Source: Saccharopolyspora gloriosae (lineage in GTDB: Bacteria > Actinomycetota > Actinomycetes > Mycobacteriales > Pseudonocardiaceae). Taken from it: a stretch of 64,000 nucleotides of DNA. Positions 16,449 through 25,667 of this stretch are shown piece by piece. The position numbers and the translations under genes are program-made. Within the stretch, counting starts at the first letter, position 1; each line of letters opens with the position of its first letter. The notes under the pieces are model-generated. The model searched no databases. It saw nothing but the letters and a program-made list of their open reading frames with translations, and was not told the DNA's origin. Where the stretch lies: NCBI RefSeq assembly GCF_014203325.1, contig NZ_JACHIV010000001.1, positions 3,039,501 through 3,103,500 of the forward strand, read 5' to 3'.

Positions 16449-17663
16449 TCAGGTGAGCACGAAGTCGCTGGGGCGCGTCGCCGGGACCTGCAGGAGGGCG
16501 TCGAACGCGGCGGACACGGGTGTCGCCACGAACGTCTCGGCGTGGCGGATCAGGTTCGGGCCGCCGGTGGTCGCGCGCAGGTCGACTCCGATGGGTGCGG
16601 TGTCGGCGAGCGCCGCTTCGATGCTGCCGTCGGCGGCCGGGGGCAGTGGCGCTTCGTGCAGGCGCATGCCGCCGGGGGCGTCGGCGTCGATGGTCATGCC
16701 GGTGGTGGTGCCCGCGGTGCCGGTGATCGCGATCGGCCGGTAGTGCTCGCCGAGTTCGGCGGCCAGGTGCGCGCCCATCGGCACCAGGGGGTGGGTCATG
16801 CCGTCGAAGGTGACGGGGGTGCGTTGGATGTGGCCGTTGTGGGCGAGCACGACGATCCGCGCGCGGGGGCCGTGGTGGGTCTGCAGCCACCGCACCGTGT
16901 CGGCCATGTGCGCGTCGCGGGAGGCGAGTCGTCCGTGGCCGGCGGCGACGGCGAGCAGTTCGCGCATGAACGCGTCGAGCCGCCAGGCGCCGCGCACGGC
17001 GTGGGCGGCCACCGCGTACCGGTAGCGGGCGGCGGCGGGCACGATCGGGGCGAGGTCGTCGATTCGGGTGAGCAGTTCGGTGACGGCGGCGGTGGCCGCG
17101 TCGCGTTCGGGGCGTTCGAGGACGGCGTAGCGGCCCATGGCCAGGCCGCTGTGCACGGCGGTGTAACGCGCCGTGGTTCGGCGCGCGTCGTCGAGCAGCG
17201 GCAGTGCGTCCGGGTCGAGTTCCCGCAGGGCGTCTTCGGCCAGTGCCCAGGCATGGTCGGCGTTGCCCGCGGATCCGGGGACGTCGAGCCCGGCGAAGGT
17301 GACGTCGCCGCGGGAACGCAGCCAGCTCAGCAGGTCTTGGACTTCGCGGGCCTCGCCGAAGCGGTAGCCGAGGCCGCGGGTGGCGACGTCGGCGACGGCG
17401 CCGGGCCCGCCGTGCACCCACGTGTCGAGTGCGCGGGCGTCGGCGAATCCGGATTCGATCGCGACCACGTCGAATCCGGCGCGTTCCACCAGCAGCCGGG
17501 CCACGCGGTGGCGCAGCAGGCCGAACTCGCGCACGTCGTGGTTGCTCTCGCCGACGGCGACGACGCGCGCGTCGCCGACGATGTCCAGCAGCGGTGCGAG
17601 GTCGTCGAGCGGCGCCGCCGGATCCAGCGACTCCCACGCGAACCGATCACCCGTCGAACTCAT
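16449..17663 (-). CDS. Erythromycin esterase family protein
   Basis: 404 residues from ATG 17663 (GGTGGGG upstream). Family motifs are in place: VAVGESNHDVREF near the N-terminus, VVAIESGFADA, and the conserved histidine in VVLAHNGHIQR. Ere-type enzymes hydrolyse the macrolactone of 14-membered macrolides, but most chromosomal relatives have unknown, non-resistance roles, and nothing nearby suggests macrolide biosynthesis. No regulator is adjacent. Confidence 0.85.
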   Translation of the reverse strand: MSSTGDRFAWESLDPAAPLDDLAPLLDIVGDARVVAVGESNHDVREFGLLRHRVARLLVERAGFDVVAIESGFADARALDTWVHGGPGAVADVATRGLGYRFGEAREVQDLLSWLRSRGDVTFAGLDVPGSAGNADHAWALAEDALRELDPDALPLLDDARRTTARYTAVHSGLAMGRYAVLERPERDAATAAVTELLTRIDDLAPIVPAAARYRYAVAAHAVRGAWRLDAFMRELLAVAAGHGRLASRDAHMADTVRWLQTHHGPRARIVVLAHNGHIQRTPVTFDGMTHPLVPMGAHLAAELGEHYRPIAITGTAGTTTGMTIDADAPGGMRLHEAPLPPAADGSIEAALADTAPIGVDLRATTGGPNLIRHAETFVATPVSAAFDALLQVPATRPSDFVLT

Positions 17664-17747
17664 CCCCACCAGCTTCCCGCCACCGCGCACGGCGACCTGA
17701 CCACGAACACCCCTGGACCAGCCCGTTCAAACCTTGCTCACCCGCAT

Positions 17748-17863
17748 GCGATTTCGCGAGGAATTGCAGCGCCCGCACCGCCGTGCCGCGTCACATCAGT
17801 GCAGGTGAACTGGCGCGCGGGTTGAGGGCGGGCGGGGGCGCGTTCGATTCCTCGCGAAATCGC
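17748..17863. repeat. MITE-like element with 17-bp perfect terminal inverted repeats
   Basis: The ends are GCGATTTCGCGAGGAAT (17748-17764) and its exact reverse complement ATTCCTCGCGAAATCGC (17847-17863), separated by 82 GC-rich bases with no gene. The size, perfect terminal repeats and intergenic location fit a miniature inverted-repeat element or a long-loop regulatory hairpin. No clear target-site duplication is visible. Confidence 0.6.
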
Positions 17864-17980
17864 GGAGACCTCCGCAGGCGGTGCGGGCCGGCTTTCCGGC
17901 AGGGACCGGGGCGGAGGGTGGAGATCGGTTCAGGTCGTCATGGGGTGGTACTCAAGCGTGCCGGGCGGCGCGGGTGCAAC

Positions 17981-18256
17981 TCATTTGTCGCGGCCCGCCA
18001 GGTAGGCGGCGCCGCGTTCGGAGAGCCAGTAGGCCTGTCCGTCGCGCACCAGCAGGTCCAGTTCCGCCAGCGACCACGCCTGCGATTTCAACCGGGACAC
18101 CGGGCGGTCGAGCTCCGCGGCCAGTTCGGCGGCCCGCACGCCGGGGCGGTCGCGCACCGATTCGAGGAACCACCGGGTCCACGGGCCGCGCGCCGAGGAC
18201 ACGTCCCAGCCGGCCAGTCGCCGGTCGATCGCCATCCGCTCGCGCGGACCCAACAT
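17981..18256 (-). CDS. Small winged-helix-like hypothetical protein
   Basis: 91 residues from ATG 18256 (a GTG at 18262 is also possible). The sequence FLESVRDRPGVRAAELAAELDRPVSRLKSQAWSLAELDLLVRDGQAYWLSERGAAYL reads as a winged helix: a recognition-helix-like turn followed by a beta hairpin. No second domain is present. Possibly a DNA-binding or marR-like fragment; no family recognised. Confidence 0.55.
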   Translation of the reverse strand: MLGPRERMAIDRRLAGWDVSSARGPWTRWFLESVRDRPGVRAAELAAELDRPVSRLKSQAWSLAELDLLVRDGQAYWLSERGAAYLAGRDK

Positions 18257-18568
18257 CACCACACCACCACGCTAACGAGTGCGCGCACGGCGGGTTACGC
18301 GGCGGGGTGGTGGAACTTCGACGCCCGGTGCCGGTCGCTGGTCAGCGTCCGAGCCGTCGAGGGGACAGCGATCGGCAACGCTGCTCATCTGGAACGACAA
18401 GATCAAAGACGAGTTCCGCGGTCGCACCCGTGCTCGCCGCTGCCGGGCCGTGGTCTCCGGTTCGGTGGGGGCCGGTTGCTTCGGGAACTGATCACGACAT
18501 GCCACCAGCACGGCAACGACCCAGCGCACCGAATACCCCACCCCGCCGAAACCCGACACAATCGGCGC
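18257..18568. other. Intergenic region without recognisable gene
   Basis: About 310 bases between the divergent small hypothetical gene and the BKACE gene. Short open frames here are low-complexity and unconvincing. A slightly A-rich patch (18388-18414) is the only compositional feature. Promoters of both flanking genes must lie here, but no clear boxes are seen. Confidence 0.4.
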
Positions 18569-19285
18569 ATGCTGCAGGCCTGCCTCAACGGCGCCCGATC
18601 TCCGCGCGAGCACCACCACCTGCCCGTGCACCCCGAACAGCTCGCCGCCGCGGCGGCGTCCTGCGTCGCGGCCGGGGCCACCGAGCTGCACCTGCACCCG
18701 AAGCATCCCGACGGCACCGACAGCGTCGATCCGCACGTGCTGGCCGCGGCCTTGCTCGCGGTGCGCGCGGCCGCGCCGGGCGTGGCCGTAGGGGTCACCA
18801 CCGGCGCGTGGACGGCCCCGGATCCCCGCGATCGGGTCGCGGCGATCCGCGGGTGGACGGTGCTGCCCGACCGCGCTTCGGTGAACTGGCACGAGCCGGG
18901 CGCCGACGACATCGCCCGCGCACTGCTGGAACGCGGTATCGCGGTGGAGGCGGGTCTGCGTTCGGGCACCGACGGTCCCGCGCACTTCCGGGACTCCCCG
19001 GCGCGCGGGGAGGTGCTGCGGATCCTCGCCGAGGTCACCGACCCCACCGCGCGCGGCGCCGCGACCTCCGCGCGGGCGCACCTCGACCAGATCGGCCCCA
19101 CCAGCACACCGGTGCTGCTCCACGGCGAAGCCGCCGGAGCGTGGCCGGTGCTGGCGTTGGCCGTGCGGGAGGGCCACGAAGTGCGCATCGGCCTGCAGGA
19201 CACGCTGCAGCTGCCCGACGGTGACATCACCCCGGACAACGCGGCACTGGTCACGGCGGCACTGGCGCTGATCGCGCAGCGCTGA
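18569..19285 (+). CDS. BKACE-family beta-keto acid cleavage enzyme (DUF849)
   Basis: 238 residues from ATG 18569. The family condenses a beta-keto acid with acetyl-CoA to give acetoacetate plus a new CoA ester; the founder is 3-keto-5-aminohexanoate cleavage enzyme. Zinc-ligand and substrate motifs visible: ACLNGARSPREHHHLPV at the start, ELHLHPKHPDGTDS (HxH), SVNWHEPGA, and HEVRIGLQDTLQLPDG near the C-terminus. It is shorter than the typical 270-310 residues. No neighbours of lysine fermentation, so the substrate is open. Confidence 0.8.
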   Translation: MLQACLNGARSPREHHHLPVHPEQLAAAAASCVAAGATELHLHPKHPDGTDSVDPHVLAAALLAVRAAAPGVAVGVTTGAWTAPDPRDRVAAIRGWTVLPDRASVNWHEPGADDIARALLERGIAVEAGLRSGTDGPAHFRDSPARGEVLRILAEVTDPTARGAATSARAHLDQIGPTSTPVLLHGEAAGAWPVLALAVREGHEVRIGLQDTLQLPDGDITPDNAALVTAALALIAQR

Positions 19286-19297
19286 ACCCCGGCCGGC

Positions 19298-19696
19298 TCA
19301 CGGCTCGGCTCGCGGCGAGACCGGAACCTCCAACCCGGCCAGCACCCGCTCGTGCAGCAGCGCGTACTGCTCGTGCATCCGCGACAGCGGTCCCCGCACG
19401 ATCACCACGCCCGCGCCGACGATCTCGTCGGCGGCGAACTGCTCGCGGGTCAGGTCCACTTCGACGCCGCCGCCGAGCAGGTTCCACCAGTGGTAGTCGA
19501 CCTGTTCGCCGCCCACCCGCACTTCGCCGCGCAGCAGGTCACCGCCGAGCAGGTCGTGCAGTACCAGCGCGGTCACCCCGCACTGGCCGCGGGCGGGGTT
19601 GCGCGTCGACCACTTCGGCAGGTCCTCCGGTGCGCAGGTGTCCGCGCCCCAGCCCGCCCGCACCGCCCGTTCGACATCGCTCAAGGTCCACACCAT
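19298..19696 (-). CDS. YunG-family protein
   Basis: 132 residues from ATG 19696. The whole protein follows the YunG pattern: TRNPARGQCGVTALVLHDLLGGDLLRGEV, then YHWWNLLGGGVEVDLTREQF. The Cys/His/Asp arrangement in GQC...HWWN...DLT suggests a papain-like or transglutaminase-like fold, but activity has not been shown for the family. Convergent with the BKACE gene (12-base gap). Confidence 0.75.
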   Translation of the reverse strand: MVWTLSDVERAVRAGWGADTCAPEDLPKWSTRNPARGQCGVTALVLHDLLGGDLLRGEVRVGGEQVDYHWWNLLGGGVEVDLTREQFAADEIVGAGVVIVRGPLSRMHEQYALLHERVLAGLEVPVSPRAEP

Positions 19697-19733
19697 GCGA
19701 CCGTCCTAGCAGCGCACCCCGACACCGCGCGGC

Positions 19734-20384
19734 TCACCGCGGGGGTCGTGCCACGCCCGCGGTGAAGTTCCCGCACACCGGCCGCACCCGAGCCGACCAG
19801 CCCCAGCCGGTGAGCAGGCCGGTGAGGGCGTCAGCGTCGTGGAACACCTTCACCACGCGGTGCTCACCGCCGTCGGCCAGCCGCCGCCGCACCATGGGCA
19901 CGTCCCCGTCGAGGACGTCCTCGGACGCGGCCTCCGCGGGCCCGTCATCGACGAAGATCGCCGCGCCGCCGGGCGCGAGCATCGACGCGACCCGCTCCCA
20001 CCAGCCAGCCAGCCGCGCCGGCGGCACGTGGGAGAGCCAGAACCCGAAGAAGACCACGTCGTAGCGCCGCGGCGGCGACCACTCGAACAGGTCGGCCTGC
20101 ACGAACCGCACGTTCGGCGAAGCGCAGCGGGCGCGCGCCACAGCCAGCGGTTCGGGTGCCGCGTCGAGGGCGGTCACCGACCGCGCCCGCGCCGCCAGCC
20201 GCCCGGTCCACTGGCCCGTTCCGCACGCCGCTTCGAGCACGTCACCGGTGACCGGGAGGTCGTCGAGCACGTCCAGCAGCGCGCGCAGGTCCCCGCGTTC
20301 GCGGTAGGGGCGGTCGTATTCGGCGGCTGCGGCCCGGTAGTAGGCGAGCTGCTCGGCCAGCAGAGCGTCGTCGTCGCTGCCCAT
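19734..20384 (-). CDS. Class I SAM-dependent methyltransferase
   Basis: 216 residues from ATG 20384. Motif I VLEAACGTGQWTGRLA, motif II VTALDAAPEPLAVAR, FVQADLFEWSPP, and the post-core YDVVFFGFWLSHVPPARL loop are typical of small-molecule methyltransferases. C-terminal GWSARVRPVCGNFTAGVA closes the Rossmann sheet. Stands alone; substrate unknown. Confidence 0.88.
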   Translation of the reverse strand: MGSDDDALLAEQLAYYRAAAAEYDRPYRERGDLRALLDVLDDLPVTGDVLEAACGTGQWTGRLAARARSVTALDAAPEPLAVARARCASPNVRFVQADLFEWSPPRRYDVVFFGFWLSHVPPARLAGWWERVASMLAPGGAAIFVDDGPAEAASEDVLDGDVPMVRRRLADGGEHRVVKVFHDADALTGLLTGWGWSARVRPVCGNFTAGVARPPR

Positions 20385-20651
20385 CGCAGGATCGTAGGGC
20401 CCGTGCCACGCCGCGCGTTGCGCCGATCGGCGCCTGCCGGGAGCACCCGGATGCCCGCGGGCGCGAAAGTCCGGGGAAACACCTCTGGTTCCGCGGCGGT
20501 GTTGCGCCTACCGTGCCCCGTCATGCGCATCGTCTCGCCGCGCCGGTGGGACCCGGCGAACCGGCTGCCCGCCGCTCACGCGCCGCCACCGGCCCGCACC
20601 TGATCGCCACCACGTCCCACGCCCACCAGGGCGTTCCCGGCAGGAGCCCGC

Positions 20652-22067
20652 ATGTCCCACGACACCTCGCCCGCCACCGGTGGTGCGCTCACCACCGGCC
20701 TCAAGGGCCGCCAGATCACGATGCTCTCGATCGGAGGTGTGATCGGTGCGGGCCTGTTCGTCGGCTCCTCGGCGGCGATCGCCGAAGCCGGCCCGGGAGT
20801 GCTGGTGTCCTTCCTCATCGCCGCGACCCTGGTGGTGCTGGTGATGAAGATGCTGGGGGAGATGGCGATCGCCAACCCCGACACCGGTTCGTTCTCCACC
20901 TACGCCGACCGCGCGCTGGGCCGGTGGGCGGGGTTCTCCATCGGCTGGTTGTACTGGTGGTTCTACGTGCTGGTGATCCCGATCGAGGCGATCGCGGCCG
21001 GCGACATCATCGGGGCGTCGCTGGCGATCCCGACGTGGATCCCGGCGTTCGTCGTGATCGCCGTGCTGGCGGGCACGAACCTGATGTCGGTGCGCAACTA
21101 CGGCGAGATCGAGTACTGGTTCGCGCTGCTGAAGGTGCTGGCGATCGTCGGGTTCATCGTGCTGGGCCTGACCGCGATCTTCGGGTTGCTGCCGAGCTCG
21201 GAGGTCTCCGGCCCGGCGAACCTGTGGGCCAACGGCGGGTTCCTGCCCAACGGGGGCATCGCGGTGCTCGCGGGCCTGCTCACAGCGATGTTCGCGTTCC
21301 AGGGCAGTGAAATCGTCACCATCGCCGCCGCCGAATCCGCCGAACCCGAGCGCAACATCCGCAAGGCCATCAACGCCGTGGTGTGGCGGCTGGCGCTGTT
21401 CTACATCGGCTCGGTGTTCGTGGTGGTGCTGCTGGTGCCGTGGAACGCGCCCGGCTTGGAAGCGGGCGGCTCCTACCAGGCCGCGCTGGAGACGATGAAC
21501 ATCCCCGGCGCGGCGCTGATCATGGACGTGGTCGTGCTCGTGGCCGTGTGCAGCTGCCTGAACTCGGCGGTCTACACCGGTTCCCGCATGCTGTTCTCCC
21601 TCGCCCGGCGCGGCGACGCGCCGCGGTTCGCGGGCACCACCGGACCCAACGGCACCCCGCGCGCGGCGGTGCTGGCCTCCACGGTGATCGGCGCGGTCGC
21701 GGTCGTCGTCAACTACGCGGTGCCGGAACTGTTCGGCTACCTGCTGGCCTCCAGCGGCGCCATCGTGCTGATGATGTACCTCGTCATCGCCGTCACCCAG
21801 TTCGCGACACGACGGGCGATGCGGGCGCGGGGCATCGAGTCGCGCCTCGAATCGCCGATGTGGGCGTTCCCGTACCTGACGGTGCTCACCATCGCCGGGA
21901 TCTCGGGAATCCTGCTGGCGATGGCGATCCTGCCCGGCAAGCGCCTGGAGCTGTGGTTGTCGATCGGCCTGGCGGTCGTGCTGGTCGTGTGGGGCGTGGT
22001 GCTGCAGCGCCGCGGGCAGCGCCCCACCCCGCAACCGGCCGCCATCACAGCGGACCGCACCGCCTGA
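20652..22067 (+). CDS. Amino-acid permease, APC superfamily (GABA-permease-like)
   Basis: 471 residues from ATG 20652 (GGCAGGAG upstream). Twelve predicted membrane helices, with the APC signature ITMLSIGGVIGAGLFVGSS in helix 1 and FQGSEIVTIAAAESAEPERNI in the middle loop region. Proton-coupled uptake of amino acids or amines in the plasma membrane; closest in pattern to the GABA/aromatic amino-acid branch. It is convergent with the LysR gene of the next catabolic unit and may supply its substrate, or serve the gabT/gabD pair elsewhere. Confidence 0.93.
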   Translation: MSHDTSPATGGALTTGLKGRQITMLSIGGVIGAGLFVGSSAAIAEAGPGVLVSFLIAATLVVLVMKMLGEMAIANPDTGSFSTYADRALGRWAGFSIGWLYWWFYVLVIPIEAIAAGDIIGASLAIPTWIPAFVVIAVLAGTNLMSVRNYGEIEYWFALLKVLAIVGFIVLGLTAIFGLLPSSEVSGPANLWANGGFLPNGGIAVLAGLLTAMFAFQGSEIVTIAAAESAEPERNIRKAINAVVWRLALFYIGSVFVVVLLVPWNAPGLEAGGSYQAALETMNIPGAALIMDVVVLVAVCSCLNSAVYTGSRMLFSLARRGDAPRFAGTTGPNGTPRAAVLASTVIGAVAVVVNYAVPELFGYLLASSGAIVLMMYLVIAVTQFATRRAMRARGIESRLESPMWAFPYLTVLTIAGISGILLAMAILPGKRLELWLSIGLAVVLVVWGVVLQRRGQRPTPQPAAITADRTA

Positions 22068-22136
22068 CCCGGAACCCGGGACCGTGCCGCGCTGCCGACC
22101 CGGCGACGTTCGGACCGGCCACGTCCTCGGCGGGAC

Positions 22137-23042
22137 TCACCGGTCGCCGTCACCGCGCAGGATCATGCGCTCGGCGAGGCGGGCCAACTCCCGCGTCGCG
22201 GGCGAGAGCGCCGTGGACTGCCTGCGCACCAGGGCGATCGTGTCGTGCACCGGCTCCCGGAACCCCACGGTGTGCAGGTTCGGCGGGCACGCCGCGCTCT
22301 GCGCGACCGCCCGCGCCACCACGGTGTCCCCGACACCGCGCTGCGCCAGCGACAACGCCGACTCGACGTGCTCGACCTCGATCCACGGCTCCAACTTGAG
22401 CCCGGCGAGCTGCGCGCGGTCGGCGAACTGGCGCCGCGTCGGATCAGACCAGCCGTAGTGCGCGTCGTAGAGGATCAACCGGCTCGCCGCGAGATCCGCG
22501 ATGCCCAACGGCTCCCGGGCACGGGCCGCATCGGCGGTGGCGAAGTACACCTCGTCGCGCAGCAGCGGAGTGACCTCCAGCCCCTCGTCGTCGATGGGCA
22601 GCACCACCAGCCCCGCCTCCACCGTGCCCGCCGCGACCGCCGCGGCGACCTCCACCGAGTTCAACCCGATCAACCGGATCCGCACGTCCGGGTAGCGGTC
22701 GTGGAACCGCTGCGCCAGATCCGACAGCAGGTAGTACCCGGCGTTGCGCAGCAACCCGAACGTCGCGACACCCCCGTGCAGCGACCGCACCGACCGCAGC
22801 GCCTGCGCACCCTCGTCGGCGGCGGCCACGGCCTGCTCCGCGTGCCCCAGCAGAGCCTCACCCGCCGCGGTCAGCACCAGCCGCCGCGCACCCCGGGTGA
22901 ACAACCGGGTCGCGTGCTCGTCCTCGAGCTTGCGGATCAACTCCGACACCGACGCCTGCGCGATGCCCATGGCGGCCGCGGCCGTGGTGAACGACCCGGT
23001 CCGCGCGGCGAGCACGAACGCCCGCAACTGCTTCAACGTCAC
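22137..23042 (-). CDS. LysR-family transcriptional regulator
   Basis: 301 residues from ATG 23042. Classic LysR layout: HTH at 1-60 (LKQLRAFVLAARTGSFTTAAAAMGIAQASVSELIRKLE) and a periplasmic-binding-protein-like effector domain from about 90 (ATFGLLRNAG...VRIRLIGLN). Divergent from the HisD-family/NTF2/hydrolase operon across a 72-bp region with an inverted repeat, so it is the likely activator of that operon. Confidence 0.93.
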   Translation of the reverse strand: MTLKQLRAFVLAARTGSFTTAAAAMGIAQASVSELIRKLEDEHATRLFTRGARRLVLTAAGEALLGHAEQAVAAADEGAQALRSVRSLHGGVATFGLLRNAGYYLLSDLAQRFHDRYPDVRIRLIGLNSVEVAAAVAAGTVEAGLVVLPIDDEGLEVTPLLRDEVYFATADAARAREPLGIADLAASRLILYDAHYGWSDPTRRQFADRAQLAGLKLEPWIEVEHVESALSLAQRGVGDTVVARAVAQSAACPPNLHTVGFREPVHDTIALVRRQSTALSPATRELARLAERMILRGDGDR

Positions 23043-23049
23043 AGGAAAA

Positions 23050-23094
23050 CCCTATGGCACGTGCAGGAACTTCTCATCTTGTCCTGTGCCAGGG
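23050..23094. promoter_or_regulatory. Putative LysR operator between divergent genes
   Basis: Nested inverted repeats: CCCTaTGGCAC (23050-23060) with GTGCCAGGG (23086-23094), and CAGGA with TCCTG inside, around an A/T-rich centre CTTCTCATCTTG that contains a T-N11-A LysR-type box. It fills most of the 72-bp gap between the LysR and HisD-family start codons. Confidence 0.6.
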
Positions 23095-23114
23095 TGGTTC
23101 GTAGTGTTCGCGCC

Positions 23115-24449
23115 ATGCGCTTCGCCCCCTCCCTGCTCAGCGAACTCGGCGGCTCCCACCGCATCCTCAAAGCACCCGCCCACGACGGCCCCGCCGCCCA
23201 ACGCGAACCGGCCGTGGTGCAACGGGTCTCCGACATGCTCACCACCATCGAACGCGACGGCATGGACGCAGTGCTGCGCTACGCCCGCGAACTCGACGGC
23301 TGGACCGACCCCACCGTCGAACTCGACGCCGCCACCATCCGCCACAGCGGCGACCGCCTCACCCCGGCCCACCGCGAAGCGCTCGAACTCGGCGCCCAAC
23401 GCACCAGCGCCTTCGCCCGCGCCCAACGCGCCCACCTGCAGGACTTCGAAACCGAACTCGCCCCCGGCCTGATCACCGGCCACCGCTACGTGCCCGTGCA
23501 ACGCGTCGGCGCCTACCTGCCCGCCGGACGATTCCCCCTGACCGCCGGCGCGTTCATGACCGTCGGCGTGCCCAAGGTCGCCGGAGTCGACACCGTCCTG
23601 GCCTGCCTGCCACCCGGCCGCGACGGCACCCCCGACCCCGCCGTGCTCTACTCCGCGCACCTCGCCGGCGCCGACCACGTCTACGTCCTCGGCGGCGTGC
23701 AAGCACTCGCGGCGATGGCGTTCGGGCTCCTCGGCGAACGCCCCGTCGACGTCCTCGTCGGCGCCGGCAACGCGTTCGTCGCCGAAGCCAAGCGCCAACT
23801 GTTCGGCACCGTCGGCATCGACCTGCTCGCCGGGCCCTCCGAAGTGGCCGTGCTCGCCGACGACACCGCCGACCCGGAACTCGTCGCCGCCGACCTGCTC
23901 GGCCAGGCCGAACACGGCGTGAACTCCCCGGCAGCGCTGATCACCACCTCCGAAACCCTCGGCAACGCCGTGATCACCGAAGTCGAACGCCAACTCGAAA
24001 CACTGTCCACCGCCGAGATCGCCGGGCCCGCCTGGCGCGACCACGGCTCGGTCACCTGGGCCGCCGACACCGACACCGCCATCGCCCTGATGGACGACCT
24101 CGCCCCCGAACACCTCGAAGTCATCACCGCCGACGACGAGCACTACCACCGGGCGCTGCGCAACTACGGCTCCATCTTCCTCGGCCCCTGGTCCACCGTC
24201 GCCTACTCCGACAAGGGCATGGCAGGCACCAACCACGTCCTGCCCACCGCGGGCGGCGCCAAGCACAGCGCAGGCCTGTCGGTGTCGCGGTTCCTCAAAC
24301 CGCTGACCTACCAGCGCGTCGCCGAACACGCCACACCCCGGCTCGCCGACGCCGTCGAGGTCATCTCCGACTACGAGCAGATGGCCGCCCACCGCGCCAC
24401 CGCCACGATCCGCACCGCACGCCACCAGAAGGGAAAAGCCCAGAAATGA
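23115..24449 (+). CDS. HisD-family zinc-dependent NAD dehydrogenase (copy 1), catabolic context
   Basis: 444 residues from ATG 23115. Full histidinol-dehydrogenase fold with all catalytic and zinc residues by alignment to known HisD: Q264 and H267 (GQAEH), E332-H333 (APEHLEV), D366 (SDKGMAGTNHVLP) and H426. HisD-type enzymes oxidise an alcohol to an acid with two NAD. No other his genes are here, and it is transcribed with an NTF2-like protein and a C-N hydrolase under a divergent LysR, so a catabolic relative such as the HpsN group is more likely than histidine synthesis. Substrate unknown. Only one of two such genes in 6 kb. Confidence 0.88.
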   Translation: MRFAPSLLSELGGSHRILKAPAHDGPAAQREPAVVQRVSDMLTTIERDGMDAVLRYARELDGWTDPTVELDAATIRHSGDRLTPAHREALELGAQRTSAFARAQRAHLQDFETELAPGLITGHRYVPVQRVGAYLPAGRFPLTAGAFMTVGVPKVAGVDTVLACLPPGRDGTPDPAVLYSAHLAGADHVYVLGGVQALAAMAFGLLGERPVDVLVGAGNAFVAEAKRQLFGTVGIDLLAGPSEVAVLADDTADPELVAADLLGQAEHGVNSPAALITTSETLGNAVITEVERQLETLSTAEIAGPAWRDHGSVTWAADTDTAIALMDDLAPEHLEVITADDEHYHRALRNYGSIFLGPWSTVAYSDKGMAGTNHVLPTAGGAKHSAGLSVSRFLKPLTYQRVAEHATPRLADAVEVISDYEQMAAHRATATIRTARHQKGKAQK

Positions 24450-25645
24450 GCGGCAAGTCCGACGAGCACACCACCGACACCGCCGCCCAGGTGGCCGCCG
24501 CGCCCCGCGCCACCGGCCGCGGCGCACCCGAAGGCACCATGCACGCGCCCGCGCGCACCATGCCCACCGACCACGCCATCCGCGTCGACTCCGGCCACGG
24601 CGCCGACGAACCGGCACGCGTGGCGGGGGAGCGCAGGCAACCCATGCGCGGCTTCGAAGACACCTACACCGACATCGTCGACTACATCGTGCGGATCACC
24701 CACCGCATCTGGGAAGACCAGGACGTCGGCTACATCTACGACACCTACAGCCCCGGCTGCCGCCTGCACGGCGACAACGGCTACTCCTACGGCGTCGAGC
24801 AACTCGTCGACGGCACCATGCAGTCCATCAACGCCTTCCCCGACTGCCGCCACTACGCCGACGACGTCATCTGGGCCGGCGACCAGGACCAGGGGTTCGT
24901 CACCTCTCACCGCGCCATCAACATCGGCCACCACACCGGCCCCTGGCGCTGGGGACCCCCCACCGGCCGCAAGCTCGACACCTGGGTCATGGCCAATTGC
25001 GTCGTGCGCGACAACGAGATCTACGAGGAGTGGGTCCTCTACAACACCGCCGCCAAGCTCCAGCAGCTCGGCGTCAACGTCGTCGACGCCGCCCGCACCT
25101 ACGGCAACGAAGGCGGCATCGCCCCGCTGACCGCCCGCCAGTTCAGCGAACCACTGCGCCTCACCGGCGGCCGCAAACCCGAAACGATGCCGCTGCCCAC
25201 CGGCGCGTTCGACGTGGAGCAGACCGTGCGCGCCCTGTTCCACAACGTCTACAACCGCCGCGACCTGAGCATGTTCGACCGCGTCTACGCCGACGCGGTG
25301 CGCTGGCACGGCACCACCAACCGCACCGGCCGCAACCGCTCCGACGTGCGCGGGATGGCCCGCTCCCTGCTCGCCACCTTCCCCGACCTCGGCGTCGCCG
25401 TCGACGAGGTGTACTGGATGGGCAACGACACCGACGGCTACAGCGTCTCGGTGCGCTGGTCGGGCACCGGCACCCACCGCGGCTACGGCCTCTACGGCAC
25501 CCCCACCGGGCGCCGCGCCCACCTGTGGGGCATGTCCCAGCTGTACTTCTCCGGCGGACGCATCGTCGAAGAATGGTCGCTGTTCAACGAATTCGACGTC
25601 CTCGCCCAACTGCTCGCCGACGAACCCCCGGCGCAACTCGGATGA
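24446..25645 (+). CDS. Double NTF2-like (SnoaL) domain protein
   Basis: 399 residues; the start overlaps the preceding stop as ATGA, so it is translationally coupled. About 65 low-complexity N-terminal residues are followed by two NTF2-like folds, about 67-205 (FEDTYTDIVDYIVRITHRIW...YSPGCRLHG) and 252-395 (VEQTVRALFHNVYNRRDLSMFDRVYADAVRWHG). Each ends in a xxEEWxLYN/xxEEWSLFN motif. Members are isomerases, cyclases or hydratase-like enzymes. Tandem NTF2 domains next to a HisD-type dehydrogenase suggest an enzyme of the same pathway; reaction unknown. Confidence 0.8.
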   Translation: MSGKSDEHTTDTAAQVAAAPRATGRGAPEGTMHAPARTMPTDHAIRVDSGHGADEPARVAGERRQPMRGFEDTYTDIVDYIVRITHRIWEDQDVGYIYDTYSPGCRLHGDNGYSYGVEQLVDGTMQSINAFPDCRHYADDVIWAGDQDQGFVTSHRAINIGHHTGPWRWGPPTGRKLDTWVMANCVVRDNEIYEEWVLYNTAAKLQQLGVNVVDAARTYGNEGGIAPLTARQFSEPLRLTGGRKPETMPLPTGAFDVEQTVRALFHNVYNRRDLSMFDRVYADAVRWHGTTNRTGRNRSDVRGMARSLLATFPDLGVAVDEVYWMGNDTDGYSVSVRWSGTGTHRGYGLYGTPTGRRAHLWGMSQLYFSGGRIVEEWSLFNEFDVLAQLLADEPPAQLG

Positions 25646-25667
25646 ACCCACGACACCCGGAGCGACC

